64,000 bases of DNA, from NCBI GenBank assembly GCA_030403585.1, contig JAUEPE010000031.1, forward strand, positions 1 through 64,000. The letters are read 5' to 3'. Below are positions 17,005 to 25,294 of this stretch, one piece after another (the stretch's first letter is position 1; the number at the start of each line of letters is the position of its first letter). The DNA comes from Frankia sp. RB7 (GTDB lineage: Bacteria > Pseudomonadota > Alphaproteobacteria > Rhizobiales > Xanthobacteraceae). The translations under genes and the position numbers were made by a program. The notes under the pieces are model-generated. The model had not been told where the DNA came from. It saw only the letters and a program-made list of their open reading frames with translations, and did no database searches.

Positions 17005-17018
17005 TTGATCTGAGTCAA
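17005..17018. promoter_or_regulatory. FixK/Fnr box 4 (TTGA-TCTGAG-TCAA)
   Basis: This exact FixK/Fnr consensus lies in the divergent region between the cytochrome c gene and the Fnr-type regulator gene. It is placed for activation of the cytochrome and for auto-control of the regulator. A site near -40 would put the plus-strand transcript start near 17052, after the ATG at 17043. Confidence 0.7.
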
Positions 17019-17102
17019 TCGACTTTGGCACGTTGCAGTAAAATGCACTCCGCGCAGTTGAATCCGTCAGGTGCGGAGATTCGGTGGCGCTTGGAGCGGT
17101 GG

Positions 17103-17816
17103 ATGAGGGCTTCCGTGGTGACGATCGAGCCGAATGGTCATTTTTGCAGCGAGTGCGCGGTCCGCGGCTTGGCGGTTTGTTCGTCGCTCGACCCGGCCGA
17201 GCTCAGGGAGTTCGAGCATCTCGGGCGCCGCGTCCATTTCGCCACAGGAGAGACCGTGTTCTCCGAGGAGGACATCACGACCTCGTTCTACAATCTGCTC
17301 GAGGGCGTCATGCGGCTCTACAAGCTGCTGCCTGACGGCAGGCGGCAGATTGTGGGCTTTGCACTGCCCGGCGATTTCCTGGGGATGAATATTTCGGGCC
17401 GTCACAATTTCTCGGCCGATGCGATCGGCGCGGTGACCGCGTGCCAGTTCGCCAAGGCGCCGTTCGGTCGCTTCATCGAGGACCGGCCGCATCTGCTCAG
17501 GCGAATCAACGAACTGGCGATCCGTGAGTTGAGCCAGGCGCGCGACCACATGGTCCTGCTTGGCCGTCGCTCGGCGGATGAAAAGGTCGCGACGTTTCTG
17601 CTCGGCTGGCGCGAACGGCTGTTCTCGCTCAAGGGATCGTCGAACACGGTCCCCCTTCCGATGAGCCGTCAGGACATTGCGGATTATCTCGGCCTAACCA
17701 TCGAAACCGTCAGCCGCACCTTCACCAAGCTGGAGCGGCACGGAGCGATCGCGATCGTCCACGGTGGAATCAGCCTGCGCGACCCGGCACGGATCGAGGC
17801 CCTGGCTGCGGCCTGA
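17103..17816 (+). CDS. Fnr-type oxygen-sensing transcription factor (FixK/FnrN group)
   Basis: This 237-residue Crp/Fnr protein has N-terminal cysteines C15, C18 and C26 (pattern C-x2-C-x7-C) plus a later cysteine C114 in AVTACQF, matching the four ligands of the oxygen-labile [4Fe-4S] cluster of Fnr. The cyclic-nucleotide-like domain spans 30-140, and the HTH contains ETVSR, the ExxSR signature that reads TTGA half-sites. ATG 17103 has a GGAG six bases before it and lies downstream of the predicted transcript start, so it is preferred over 17043. It is the likely local regulator of the FixK boxes in this island, possibly alongside a distant FixK2. Confidence 0.85.
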   Translation: MRASVVTIEPNGHFCSECAVRGLAVCSSLDPAELREFEHLGRRVHFATGETVFSEEDITTSFYNLLEGVMRLYKLLPDGRRQIVGFALPGDFLGMNISGRHNFSADAIGAVTACQFAKAPFGRFIEDRPHLLRRINELAIRELSQARDHMVLLGRRSADEKVATFLLGWRERLFSLKGSSNTVPLPMSRQDIADYLGLTIETVSRTFTKLERHGAIAIVHGGISLRDPARIEALAAA

Positions 17817-18045
17817 ATCGTACCTGGCACGCGGACGCCGTCCCGGCGATTCTCGCTTGTTCCGAAGTGCCACCAGTCAGTTGAGACTTGCTATATCTGC
17901 AACTCTGCATGGTCTGAAATGCATCGGCGCACCCTGCGGATGCGCTGTCATGACGCGACCGCGGCATTTTAACGGCATCTGCCTAAAACTGTGACCGTGC
18001 TTTCCGGTTGAAAAGCCCGGCAACACTGACTACGCAGGAACTCCA

Positions 18046-18801
18046 GTGCCTCGCAGTCTTAGGAGTCCCGGCGTGCCTCAGGACAAGACCGGCGACCCCC
18101 GACAGTCGTCGGGCAACAAACTCTCAGTCCTGCGCAAGCACCCGATCTTCGCGGATCTGGAACCGGACGCGCTGGATCAGCTCTGCCGCTACGCCAAGCA
18201 CACCGCGGTCAAGCGCGGTGCGACGATCGCCGCCAAGGGTGACCCCGGCAACAATTTGTTCGCGGTGATCTCCGGAACAGTGAAAATTTCCTCCTCGTCG
18301 CCCGACGGCCGGAATGCCATTCTCAATCTGATCGGTCCCGGCGAGATATTTGGCGAAATCGCCGTGCTCGATGGTGCACCGCGGTCGGCGGACGCGACCG
18401 CCAATACCAATTGCGAACTCTACATCATCGACCGCCGCGACTTCCTTCCGTTCGTGAAGAGTCAGCCGGCGCTGGCGATGAAATTCATCGAACTGCTCTG
18501 CGCACGACTGCGCTGGACCAGCCAACAGGTCGAGCAGGTAATCTTGCAGAATCTGCCGGGCCGGTTGGCGAGCGCGCTGCTCGGCCTCACCGAGGAGCGC
18601 AAGTTCGACTCCGGCAGCGGCACGCTCGCGATCACCCAGCAAGAGATCAGCGAAATGGTGGGGATGACGCGCGAGAGCATCAATAAGCAATTGCGCGCAT
18701 GGGCCGGACGGAACTGGGTGCGCCTCGAGCATGGTGCCATCGTCGTGCTCGACATCGATGCGCTGCGCGACCTCGCCCAGAGCGGCCTCGACGGCGCATG
18801 A
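18046..18801 (+). CDS. Crp/Fnr-family transcriptional regulator
   Basis: This 251-residue protein has a cyclic-nucleotide-binding-like domain (about 28-145, with GPGEIFGEIAVLDGAPRSAD) and a C-terminal winged helix (ITQQEISEMVGMTRESINKQ). It lacks the Fnr cysteine cluster, and its recognition helix (RESINKQ) does not have the ExxSR signature, so it should read a different site than the neighbouring Fnr. The start is GTG 18046 or GTG 18073; the latter has a stronger AGGAG. The 229-bp gap upstream shows no clear FixK box. Confidence 0.85.
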   Translation: MPRSLRSPGVPQDKTGDPRQSSGNKLSVLRKHPIFADLEPDALDQLCRYAKHTAVKRGATIAAKGDPGNNLFAVISGTVKISSSSPDGRNAILNLIGPGEIFGEIAVLDGAPRSADATANTNCELYIIDRRDFLPFVKSQPALAMKFIELLCARLRWTSQQVEQVILQNLPGRLASALLGLTEERKFDSGSGTLAITQQEISEMVGMTRESINKQLRAWAGRNWVRLEHGAIVVLDIDALRDLAQSGLDGA

Positions 18802-18811
18802 TCTTGCCGGT

Positions 18812-19588
18812 CTAGCTGTCGATGATGGCGACCGCGCGGGTCCAGCCCGCCGATGCGCGTTCGATCTTCACCGGGAAGCATGAGATCGTGAACCCGGTCG
18901 AGGGCAATTGCTCGAGATTGTGCAGCTTCTCGAGATGGCAGTAGCCGATGTGCCGTCCGGCCTTGTGGCCTTCCCAGATCAGGCCGGCATCTTTTGTTTC
19001 TGCATATTTCTTCGCGGTGTAGATGAACGGAGCGTCCCAGCTCCAGCCATCAGTGCCGGTCAGCCGCACGCCGCGCTCGAGCAGGTACATGGTGGCATCA
19101 TAGCCCATGCCGCAGCCGGAGTTGACGTAATCCGCCTGGCCGAATTTTGCACCCGCGCTGGTATTGACGACGACGATCTCCAGCGGCGAGAGCGTGTGGC
19201 CGATGCGCTTGAGCTCCTTATCGACGTCGTCGGCGGTTGCGACGTAGCCATCAGCGAGATGCCGGAAGTCGAGCTTCACACCGGGCTGCAAGCACCACTC
19301 CAGCGGAACCTCGTCGATGGTCCATGACCGCTCGCCGCGATTCATGGTCGGATGAAAGTGCCAGGGCGCGTCGAGATGCGTGCCGTTGTGCGTGGACAGC
19401 GAGACCTGCTCGACGGCCCAGCCCTGGCCATCCGGCAGGTCCTGGGCCTTGAGACCGTCGAAGAACTGCAGCATCCGCGGCAGACCCTGTTGGTGATCGA
19501 TGTAATGGATCGTCGGGTGATTGCCCGGCGGATCGGCCGGCACGTCGTTCTGCAACGGCACGGAGATGTCGATCAGCTTCCGCGGCAT
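18812..19588 (-). CDS. Cyclase-family metal hydrolase (kynurenine formamidase-like)
   Basis: This 258-residue member of the cyclase/KynB family has its metal-binding motif THNGTHLDAPWHF at residues 66-78, conserved in full (H67, H71, D73, H77). Members hydrolyse amides or lactones such as formylkynurenine or isatin. The second of two close ATGs (19588) is used because GAGGG sits 8 bases before it. The gene lies downstream of TRAP transporter genes on the same strand (104 bp gap), so its substrate is probably the imported acid or its derivative. The exact substrate is unknown. Confidence 0.82.
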   Translation of the reverse strand: MPRKLIDISVPLQNDVPADPPGNHPTIHYIDHQQGLPRMLQFFDGLKAQDLPDGQGWAVEQVSLSTHNGTHLDAPWHFHPTMNRGERSWTIDEVPLEWCLQPGVKLDFRHLADGYVATADDVDKELKRIGHTLSPLEIVVVNTSAGAKFGQADYVNSGCGMGYDATMYLLERGVRLTGTDGWSWDAPFIYTAKKYAETKDAGLIWEGHKAGRHIGYCHLEKLHNLEQLPSTGFTISCFPVKIERASAGWTRAVAIIDS

Positions 19589-19692
19589 GGGCATTTCCCT
19601 CGAGATGTCGTTGATCGACATCTTGAGGGCGGTGCGTCGGTGACGTCAAGAGACACACCTGCGACGTCAAGTGACGCGCCGGCACGATCAGC

Positions 19693-20982
19693 TCAATGCA
19701 GAATATGACGCGGCAGCCAGAGCGAGATCTCCGGCAGGTAGGTGACGAGCATCAGCACGAACAGCATGACGCCGTAGAACGGCCAGATCTTGCGCATGAC
19801 CTCCTCGAGCGAGACCTTGCCCACGGCGCAGCCGACGAACAAGATCGCGCCGACCGGCGGATGGCACAGGCCGATGCCGAGGTTGAGCAGCATGATCATG
19901 CCGAAATGGACCGGATCAACGCCGAAGTTCTGCATCACCGGCAGCAGGATCGGCGTCGCAATCAGGATCGACGGCGCCATATCCAAGAGCGTGCCGAGCA
20001 TCAGCAGCAGGACGTTGAGCAGCAGCAGGATGACGTATTTGTTGCTGGAGATCGACAGGAAGAACGCCGTCATCTTCGCCGGCATCTGTGTCAGCGCCAT
20101 GATGTAGCCGACGGCGGAGGCACAGGCGATCAGTGTCATCACCATCGCGACCGTGCGCAAGGTCCGGTGCAGCAGCACCGGCAGATCGCGCCATTTGTAG
20201 TCGCGGTAGACGAACATGGTGACGAAGAACGCCCAGATGCAGGCGACCGCGCCGGCTTCGATCGCGGTGAAGATACCGCCCAGAATGCCGCCGAGGATGA
20301 TGACCAGCGTGATGAGGCCCCAGGCTGCGTCGATCATGATCTTGATCGCATCCTTGGCCGGCACGACCCGGCCTTGCGGGTGGCCTTCGCGATAGGCGAT
20401 TACAAGGCACAGCATGATCAGCGAGAATCCGATCAGCAGCCCGGGGAAAACACCGGCCATGAACAGCGCGCTGATCGAGATGGTGCCGCCGGTCGCGAGC
20501 GAGTAGAGCACGGCGTTGTGGCTCGGCGGTACCAGCAGCGCTTGCACCGAGGACGCGATGGTGAGGTTGGTCGCGAATACGCGCGGATAGCCGTTCTTCT
20601 CCATCTGCGGGATCATCACCGATCCGATCGCCGATGTGTCAGCCACGGCCGAGCCGGAGATGCCACTGAGGAATGTCGTCGCCAGCACGTTGACGATCGA
20701 AAGGCCGCCACGCAGCCGGGTCAAGCCGACCAGCACGTCGGCAAAGGCGACGAGCCGCCGCGCCATGCCGCCTTCGGCCATGATGGCACCGGCGAGCACG
20801 AAGAACGGGATCGTCAGCATCGCAACCTTGCTGACGCCGTCCGAGATCTTCAGCATCAAGGCTTCCAGGGGGATGCCGACCGACAGCGCGCCGGCGATCG
20901 CGGCCATCGCCAGCGAATAGGCGATCGGCATGCCGATCAGGAAGCACACGATCATCGTGCCGAGAAGGATAAAGATGTCCAT
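19693..20982 (-). CDS. dctM: TRAP transporter large permease subunit
   Basis: This 429-residue DctM-family membrane protein has about 12-14 hydrophobic segments, beginning MDIFILLGTMIVCFLIGMPI and containing the conserved loops GISGSAVADTSAIGSVMIPQ and LVPPSHNAVLY. It imports an organic acid using the sodium gradient together with the small permease and binding protein encoded just upstream. ATG 20982 has GGGAG 8 bases before it. It starts 16 bp after the dctQ stop, so one transcript. Confidence 0.92.
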   Translation of the reverse strand: MDIFILLGTMIVCFLIGMPIAYSLAMAAIAGALSVGIPLEALMLKISDGVSKVAMLTIPFFVLAGAIMAEGGMARRLVAFADVLVGLTRLRGGLSIVNVLATTFLSGISGSAVADTSAIGSVMIPQMEKNGYPRVFATNLTIASSVQALLVPPSHNAVLYSLATGGTISISALFMAGVFPGLLIGFSLIMLCLVIAYREGHPQGRVVPAKDAIKIMIDAAWGLITLVIILGGILGGIFTAIEAGAVACIWAFFVTMFVYRDYKWRDLPVLLHRTLRTVAMVMTLIACASAVGYIMALTQMPAKMTAFFLSISSNKYVILLLLNVLLLMLGTLLDMAPSILIATPILLPVMQNFGVDPVHFGMIMLLNLGIGLCHPPVGAILFVGCAVGKVSLEEVMRKIWPFYGVMLFVLMLVTYLPEISLWLPRHILH

Positions 20983-20998
20983 TGTGATGACTCCCGGC

Positions 20999-21514
20999 TC
21001 ACTCGAAAGGGGCGGTTTCGGAATGGTTGCCGAGCGGGTCGGGCGGCACCCCAAGGAACATCCGTTCGATTACGAACAGGAGCAGGCAGAGGCCGCCGAT
21101 CGGAATCGGCAGATAAGTGACACCGACCGACAGCGAAGGGAAGTCGGCGATGGTGTTGTACCAGGTGACTTCGACGAGACGCTCACCCCAGACCACCATG
21201 AACAGCGCGATCATCGCCATCAGCAGCTGAACCAGGATCTCCGTCGCCCGTTGCAGCGGCGGAGGAAGTTTGTTGGCGAAATAGCCGACGCTCATGTGCA
21301 GGTTGAGCCGGTAGGCAGCGGCCGCGCCGATAAATGTCAACACGATCGTCAGCAGCACCGCCGTCGGCTCCGGCCAGGAAGCCGCACTGTTGAGCACATA
21401 GCGCGTAAACACCGCCCACGGGATCACCGCGGAGATCAAGACCAGTGCAATGCAACCGACGATCACGCACAACAGGTAGAGAAAGTCCATCGCTCGGTGA
21501 AACAATGCGGCCAT
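20999..21514 (-). CDS. dctQ: TRAP transporter small permease subunit
   Basis: This 171-residue DctQ-family protein has four predicted membrane segments and the conserved pattern WAVFTRYVLNSAASWPEPTA near residue 40. It bridges the binding protein and the large permease in TRAP transporters. It lies between dctM and dctP in the usual order, with an 88-bp gap to dctP. The C-terminal tail is hydrophilic and poorly conserved, as is normal. Confidence 0.88.
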   Translation of the reverse strand: MAALFHRAMDFLYLLCVIVGCIALVLISAVIPWAVFTRYVLNSAASWPEPTAVLLTIVLTFIGAAAAYRLNLHMSVGYFANKLPPPLQRATEILVQLLMAMIALFMVVWGERLVEVTWYNTIADFPSLSVGVTYLPIPIGGLCLLLFVIERMFLGVPPDPLGNHSETAPFE

Positions 21515-21602
21515 CCGCGTTTCCTGCTCTGTCAGTGGTTCAGATTGTCGAGGCCAAAGCGCGACGAGTGATCCTCGCGCCTTGGCATTTGTTTAAGCAG
21601 GC

Positions 21603-22595
21603 TCAGAGCGCCTGGATGCGCTGGATCATGGCCTGATATTTCGGACCATATTTGTCCCACACTGGCTTGACCGCATCCTGGAATGGCTTCTTGTCGGCGA
21701 TCTCCACGATCTCGCAGCCGGCGGCCTTGGCTTTCTCCATTGCCGTCGTTTCGTACTTCTTCCAGAGCTCGCGCTCCTCGAGCTGGGCCTCGCGCGCGAA
21801 CTTCTTGACCAGCGCCTGGTCGTCGGCGGACAGCGCGGTCCACGACCGCTTGGAGAAGCAGAGGATCTCGGGAATGATCAGGTGCTCGGTCAGCGAGTAG
21901 TATTTCGCCGCAGTGTAGTGGTTGCTGAACACGTAGCTCGGCGGATTGTTCTCGGCGCCGTCGATCACGCCGGTCTGGAGCGAGGAGAACACCTGGTCGT
22001 AGCCCATGGCGATGCCGTTGCCGCCGAGCGCGTTGACCATGTCGATGAAGATCGGGTTGCCGATCACGCGAAGCTTCAGCCCCTTGACGTCGGCGATCGA
22101 CTTGATCGGATGCTTGGTGTTGTAGAAGCTGCGCGCGCCGGAATCCATCCAGCACAGACCGACCAGATTGGCATTGGGGCTCGCTGTGATCTTGTCGAGG
22201 AGCTCCTGGCCGACGTTGCCGTCCATCATCTTCCAGGATTGTGCCACGTTCTTGAACAGGAACGGCATGTTGACGACGTTGATGTCGTCGACGATCGGAC
22301 CGACGGCGCCGGCGCTGACGCGTAGCATCTGGATGGCGCCGATCTGGGTCTGCTCAATCGTCTCCTTCTCGGCGCCAAGCTGCGCGGAAGGATAGGTCTG
22401 GATCGAGAGGCGACCTTGCGTCGCCTCGGCGAGCTTCTTGCCCATGCTCTCCACGGCGGCAACCGTCGGATAGCCGACCGGCTGCACGTCGGCGGCCTTG
22501 AACACGGCCTTGGTTTGGGCGCGGCCCGACGAAATCGGAGCAATCGTGGCAGCTCCTAGTCCGGCGCTCAATTTGATGAAATCACGGCGTCTCAT
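21603..22595 (-). CDS. dctP: TRAP transporter periplasmic solute-binding protein
   Basis: This 330-residue DctP-family protein begins MRRRDFIKLSAGLGAATIAP, a twin-arginine signal that suggests folded export by the Tat pathway. The conserved centre has LKLRVIGNPIFIDMVNALGG, where the arginine of the LRV/LKV motif pairs with the substrate carboxylate. A strong GGGAGGA ribosome site precedes ATG 22595. It is first in the dctPQM-cyclase order behind the GntR gene. The ligand is an organic acid but cannot be named. Confidence 0.9.
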   Translation of the reverse strand: MRRRDFIKLSAGLGAATIAPISSGRAQTKAVFKAADVQPVGYPTVAAVESMGKKLAEATQGRLSIQTYPSAQLGAEKETIEQTQIGAIQMLRVSAGAVGPIVDDINVVNMPFLFKNVAQSWKMMDGNVGQELLDKITASPNANLVGLCWMDSGARSFYNTKHPIKSIADVKGLKLRVIGNPIFIDMVNALGGNGIAMGYDQVFSSLQTGVIDGAENNPPSYVFSNHYTAAKYYSLTEHLIIPEILCFSKRSWTALSADDQALVKKFAREAQLEERELWKKYETTAMEKAKAAGCEIVEIADKKPFQDAVKPVWDKYGPKYQAMIQRIQAL

Positions 22596-22649
22596 GGTAG
22601 TCCTCCCTCAGTCCTTGTTAGGTGGTGTCGTTGTTGACCGGAGATACGG

Positions 22650-23387
22650 TCATTCCGTGCTGGCGAAAAACTCCGGATTAGTATGCTGGGTCTCCGAGAT
22701 GTCGCGGAGCAGCCGGTCGAGATGCCGCTCCATCGCAATCCCCGCACATTGTGGATCGTGCGCCTCGATCGCCGCGAGGATCGGTTCGTGCTCGGCGATC
22801 ACCTGCGTCATGCGCCCGGCGACCGGCAGCGTCAGCTGGCGATAGCGGTCGACATGCACCTTCACATGCAGGATCAGCGTCCAGATTCCGGGATGTCTGG
22901 CGACATCGGCGACGGTGGCATGGAACAGCTCGTCGGCCTGGTGAAACGCGACGCGGTCACCGGCTTCATCGGCCTCGCGCTGGCGCTCCACGATCGACCG
23001 CAATTGCAGGATCTGGCTTGTGGTGGCGCGCTCGGCCGCGAGCCGCGCAGTGGTCTCTTCCAGCGCCTTGCGGATGATGATGGCCTCGGGCAGGGCGGCG
23101 AGCGGGATGCGGGAGACGAAGATTCCGGATTGCGGGAACACGTCGAGTAGGCCCTCGTCGGCGAGCTTGAGGATCGCTTCGCGCACCGGGGTCCGGCTCA
23201 CGCCGTAATTGAGCGCGATATCAGCCTCCGAGATCACGTCGCCCGGACGGCGGCGCATCGACACCAGCTCGCCGCGCAATTCGCTATAGATGCGCGACGA
23301 CGCTGTCGCCCGCTGCGGCGGCTTACCGCGGCGTGGGCTGAAGGCGGCCGGAGCGACCTGGGGTTTCCTCGTTGTGCGCGCAGGCAT
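22650..23387 (-). CDS. GntR-family regulator (FCD/VanR type)
   Basis: This 245-residue protein has an N-terminal winged helix with VISEADIALNYGVSRTPVRE and a C-terminal all-helical FCD domain (from about residue 110, with metal/effector-binding residues in HQADELFHATV and ViaEHEPILAAI-like segments). It probably controls the downstream TRAP transporter and cyclase genes in response to their substrate. I used ATG 23387, since an upstream start would run through a simple repeat. A candidate operator lies at 23417-23430. Confidence 0.87.
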   Translation of the reverse strand: MPARTTRKPQVAPAAFSPRRGKPPQRATASSRIYSELRGELVSMRRRPGDVISEADIALNYGVSRTPVREAILKLADEGLLDVFPQSGIFVSRIPLAALPEAIIIRKALEETTARLAAERATTSQILQLRSIVERQREADEAGDRVAFHQADELFHATVADVARHPGIWTLILHVKVHVDRYRQLTLPVAGRMTQVIAEHEPILAAIEAHDPQCAGIAMERHLDRLLRDISETQHTNPEFFASTE

Positions 23388-23388
23388 G

Positions 23389-23409
23389 TTTATGGTTATG
23401 GTTATGGTT
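23389..23409. repeat. Short tandem hexamer (TTATGG) in the GntR leader
   Basis: Three tandem copies of the hexamer TTATGG lie just before the GntR start codon. The repeat number could vary by slipped-strand mispairing. Because the unit is six bases it would change spacing to the start, or add two residues per copy if an upstream start is used. Confidence 0.5.
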
Positions 23410-23416
23410 GAAACTG

Positions 23417-23430
23417 ATATATTAGTATAC
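23417..23430. promoter_or_regulatory. Candidate GntR operator
   Basis: ATATATTAGTATAC is a near-palindromic AT-rich site in an otherwise GC-rich genome, located 30 bp before the GntR start. GntR/FCD regulators often bind sites containing GTATAC. It probably mediates autoregulation. Confidence 0.4.
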
Positions 23431-23758
23431 GGGAAAATCTGAGAGAAGATCAACTCAGTAGATCAGCTCGATGGTGCGCTGCGGTAGAACCAGCGAGGTC
23501 GCGACGAGCAATGAGACGCCAGCCTTCGTCGCGTTCAGCGGACAGCTCCGCGCTCATGCGTCCCTCCTTGAATTCGTTTCCCCAACGCCTTCCTAGGGTC
23601 GTGCGGAGCGGCGAGTCCAAGTTGAAGGGGGTATCGATTGATGCCGATTTTGGATTGATGCGGAGATCGTGAAGCCACCAACGCTCCGAATGCTGTGTCT
23701 TCGCAGGCAGGGACGAGTGCGCTACGACCCGACTTCGAAACATTGGAAGGATGTGACC

Positions 23759-24565
23759 GTGACGGACTATCGCAAGCTCTTCGACCTCACCGGCAAGACG
23801 GCCGTGGTGCTCGGCGCCGCATCGGGCATCGGCAAATCGTCGGCCGAGGCGCTCGCCGGACTCGGCGCCCGCGTCGTCTGCGCCGATCGCGCGCTTGATG
23901 CGGCAGAGGCGACGGCTGCGGGCATCCGCGACAAAGGCGGCTGGGCTGAAGCTGCCGCGTGCGACGCCGCGAGCGCTGCCGACGTCAACGCGCTCGCCAA
24001 AATCGTGATGCAGAAGTTTTCGCGGCTCGACATCGCCGTGACCACGCCCGGGCTGAACATCCGCAAGACCATCCTCGACTACACCGAGGAGGATCTCGAC
24101 CGCGTCCTGAACCTCAACGTCAAGGGCACCATCTGGTTTTTCCAGGCTTTCGGCCGCATCATGGTCGCGCAAAAGGGCGGCAGCATCATCGCCTGTTCCT
24201 CGGTGCGTGCGGTGACCATCGAGCCGGGCCTCGGCGTCTACGGCTCGACCAAGGCTGCGATCGGTCTCCTGGTGAAGGGCTTTGCCTCCGAGGTCGGCCG
24301 TGCCGGGGTGCGCGTCAATGCGATCGCCCCGAGCATCGTGGAGACCGCGCTGACCAGCCCGTTCAAGCAGCGGCCCGACATCTACAATCTCTACGCCGGC
24401 CACACCGTGTTCAACCGCTGGAGCAGCGCCGACGAGGTCGCCACCGCCGTCGCCTATCTTGCCTCGGACGCCGCGAGCTATGTCAGCGGCAGCACGCTGT
24501 TCGTCGATGGCGGCTGGACCGGGGTCGACGGTCCGCCGACCGGTCTCACCCAGCTGCACAAATAG
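23759..24565 (+). CDS. Short-chain dehydrogenase/reductase
   Basis: This 268-residue classical SDR has the cofactor loop GAASGIGKSSAE near residue 20, the catalytic tetrad region with Ser in IIACSSVRAV and YGSTK (Tyr and Lys), and the C-terminal end DGGWTGVDGPP. It would oxidise or reduce a hydroxyl/keto group with NAD(P). The start GTG 23759 is chosen because GGAAGG lies 8 bases before it and the protein then begins TDYRKLFDLTGKTAVVLG, as is normal for the family. It is divergent from the GntR gene and may act on the acid imported by the TRAP system. Confidence 0.85.
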   Translation: MTDYRKLFDLTGKTAVVLGAASGIGKSSAEALAGLGARVVCADRALDAAEATAAGIRDKGGWAEAAACDAASAADVNALAKIVMQKFSRLDIAVTTPGLNIRKTILDYTEEDLDRVLNLNVKGTIWFFQAFGRIMVAQKGGSIIACSSVRAVTIEPGLGVYGSTKAAIGLLVKGFASEVGRAGVRVNAIAPSIVETALTSPFKQRPDIYNLYAGHTVFNRWSSADEVATAVAYLASDAASYVSGSTLFVDGGWTGVDGPPTGLTQLHK

Positions 24566-24574
24566 GGCTCGTAC

Positions 24575-25276
24575 CTATCCGGCAAAGCCCACGCGCTGAC
24601 GCAGCTCCCTGTGATCTGCGCCAGTCAGCAGTGCAATCAGCGCGGCCGCTTCGTTCGGATGCGCGGCCCGAGCGGTCACTCCGGCCGTGTACATCGTCAC
24701 AAGCTCGTATCCCGGCGGCAGCGCCCCTGATAGCGCAATGCCGTCGGTCGCAATGATCTCGGTCGCCTGCGTGCATCCGATCGGCCGCGTCGCGGTGGAC
24801 ATCGCCAGCTCGCGCATCGCTGTCGCGCCATTCGGAAAGATCTTCAGGCGCGATGTGACCTCATAAGCGACGCCGAGCTGATCCAGCACTTTTGCGACGT
24901 GCTGGCCTGCGGTCGAGGCCTTGGTGTCGGGAACGTAGATGGCGTCCGCGGAGCGCAGGACCTCGCGCAGATCGGCTTCGGTCTTCACGGTCACCCTGGG
25001 ATCGCCACTGCGAACCGCCAGCGCGGTCTCGACCCGGCCGACATCGGCGACCGAGGAGGGGACGACAAGCTTCTCCGCGGCAAGCTTTGCAACGAGGGCC
25101 TGCGTCAGAATCACGAGATCTGCCGGCGTGCTCGCGCGCAGCTTGTCCGCCATCACACCGACCGCGCCGAATTCGCCGTCGATGCCGAAGCCGGTCTTCG
25201 CCTTGAAGGCCTCGCCGAGGCCGCGCACCAGGCCTTGCGCCGCGCCGCCGCTCAAGATGTTCACTGTATCAACCAT
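24575..25276 (-). CDS. ModA-like substrate-binding domain protein without signal peptide
   Basis: This 233-residue protein has the type-2 periplasmic-binding fold of molybdate-binding ModA (start VNILSGGAAQGLVRGLGEAF; GVMADKLRASTPADLVIL). It has no signal peptide and no membrane segment, so it is predicted to be cytoplasmic. No ABC permease or ATPase is nearby. Such solitary forms may bind a small molecule or anion in the cytosol. It is convergent with the SDR (9 bp) and downstream of the Bug protein on the same strand (18 bp), so it may be co-transcribed with the latter. Confidence 0.75.
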   Translation of the reverse strand: MVDTVNILSGGAAQGLVRGLGEAFKAKTGFGIDGEFGAVGVMADKLRASTPADLVILTQALVAKLAAEKLVVPSSVADVGRVETALAVRSGDPRVTVKTEADLREVLRSADAIYVPDTKASTAGQHVAKVLDQLGVAYEVTSRLKIFPNGATAMRELAMSTATRPIGCTQATEIIATDGIALSGALPPGYELVTMYTAGVTARAAHPNEAAALIALLTGADHRELRQRVGFAG

Positions 25277-25294
25277 GCAGACTTCCGCTGGATT

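Noticed and set aside
16947-17102. Upstream in-frame extension of the Fnr gene from ATG 16947 or ATG 17043
   Set aside because: It would place FixK box 4 or the expected transcript start inside the coding region; ATG 17103 has a good ribosome site and gives normal Fnr length.
19696-21120. 474-codon plus-strand frame across dctM
   Set aside because: Composition is extremely Asp/Arg/Gln/His-rich, the mirror of membrane-protein codons; dctM is clear on the other strand.
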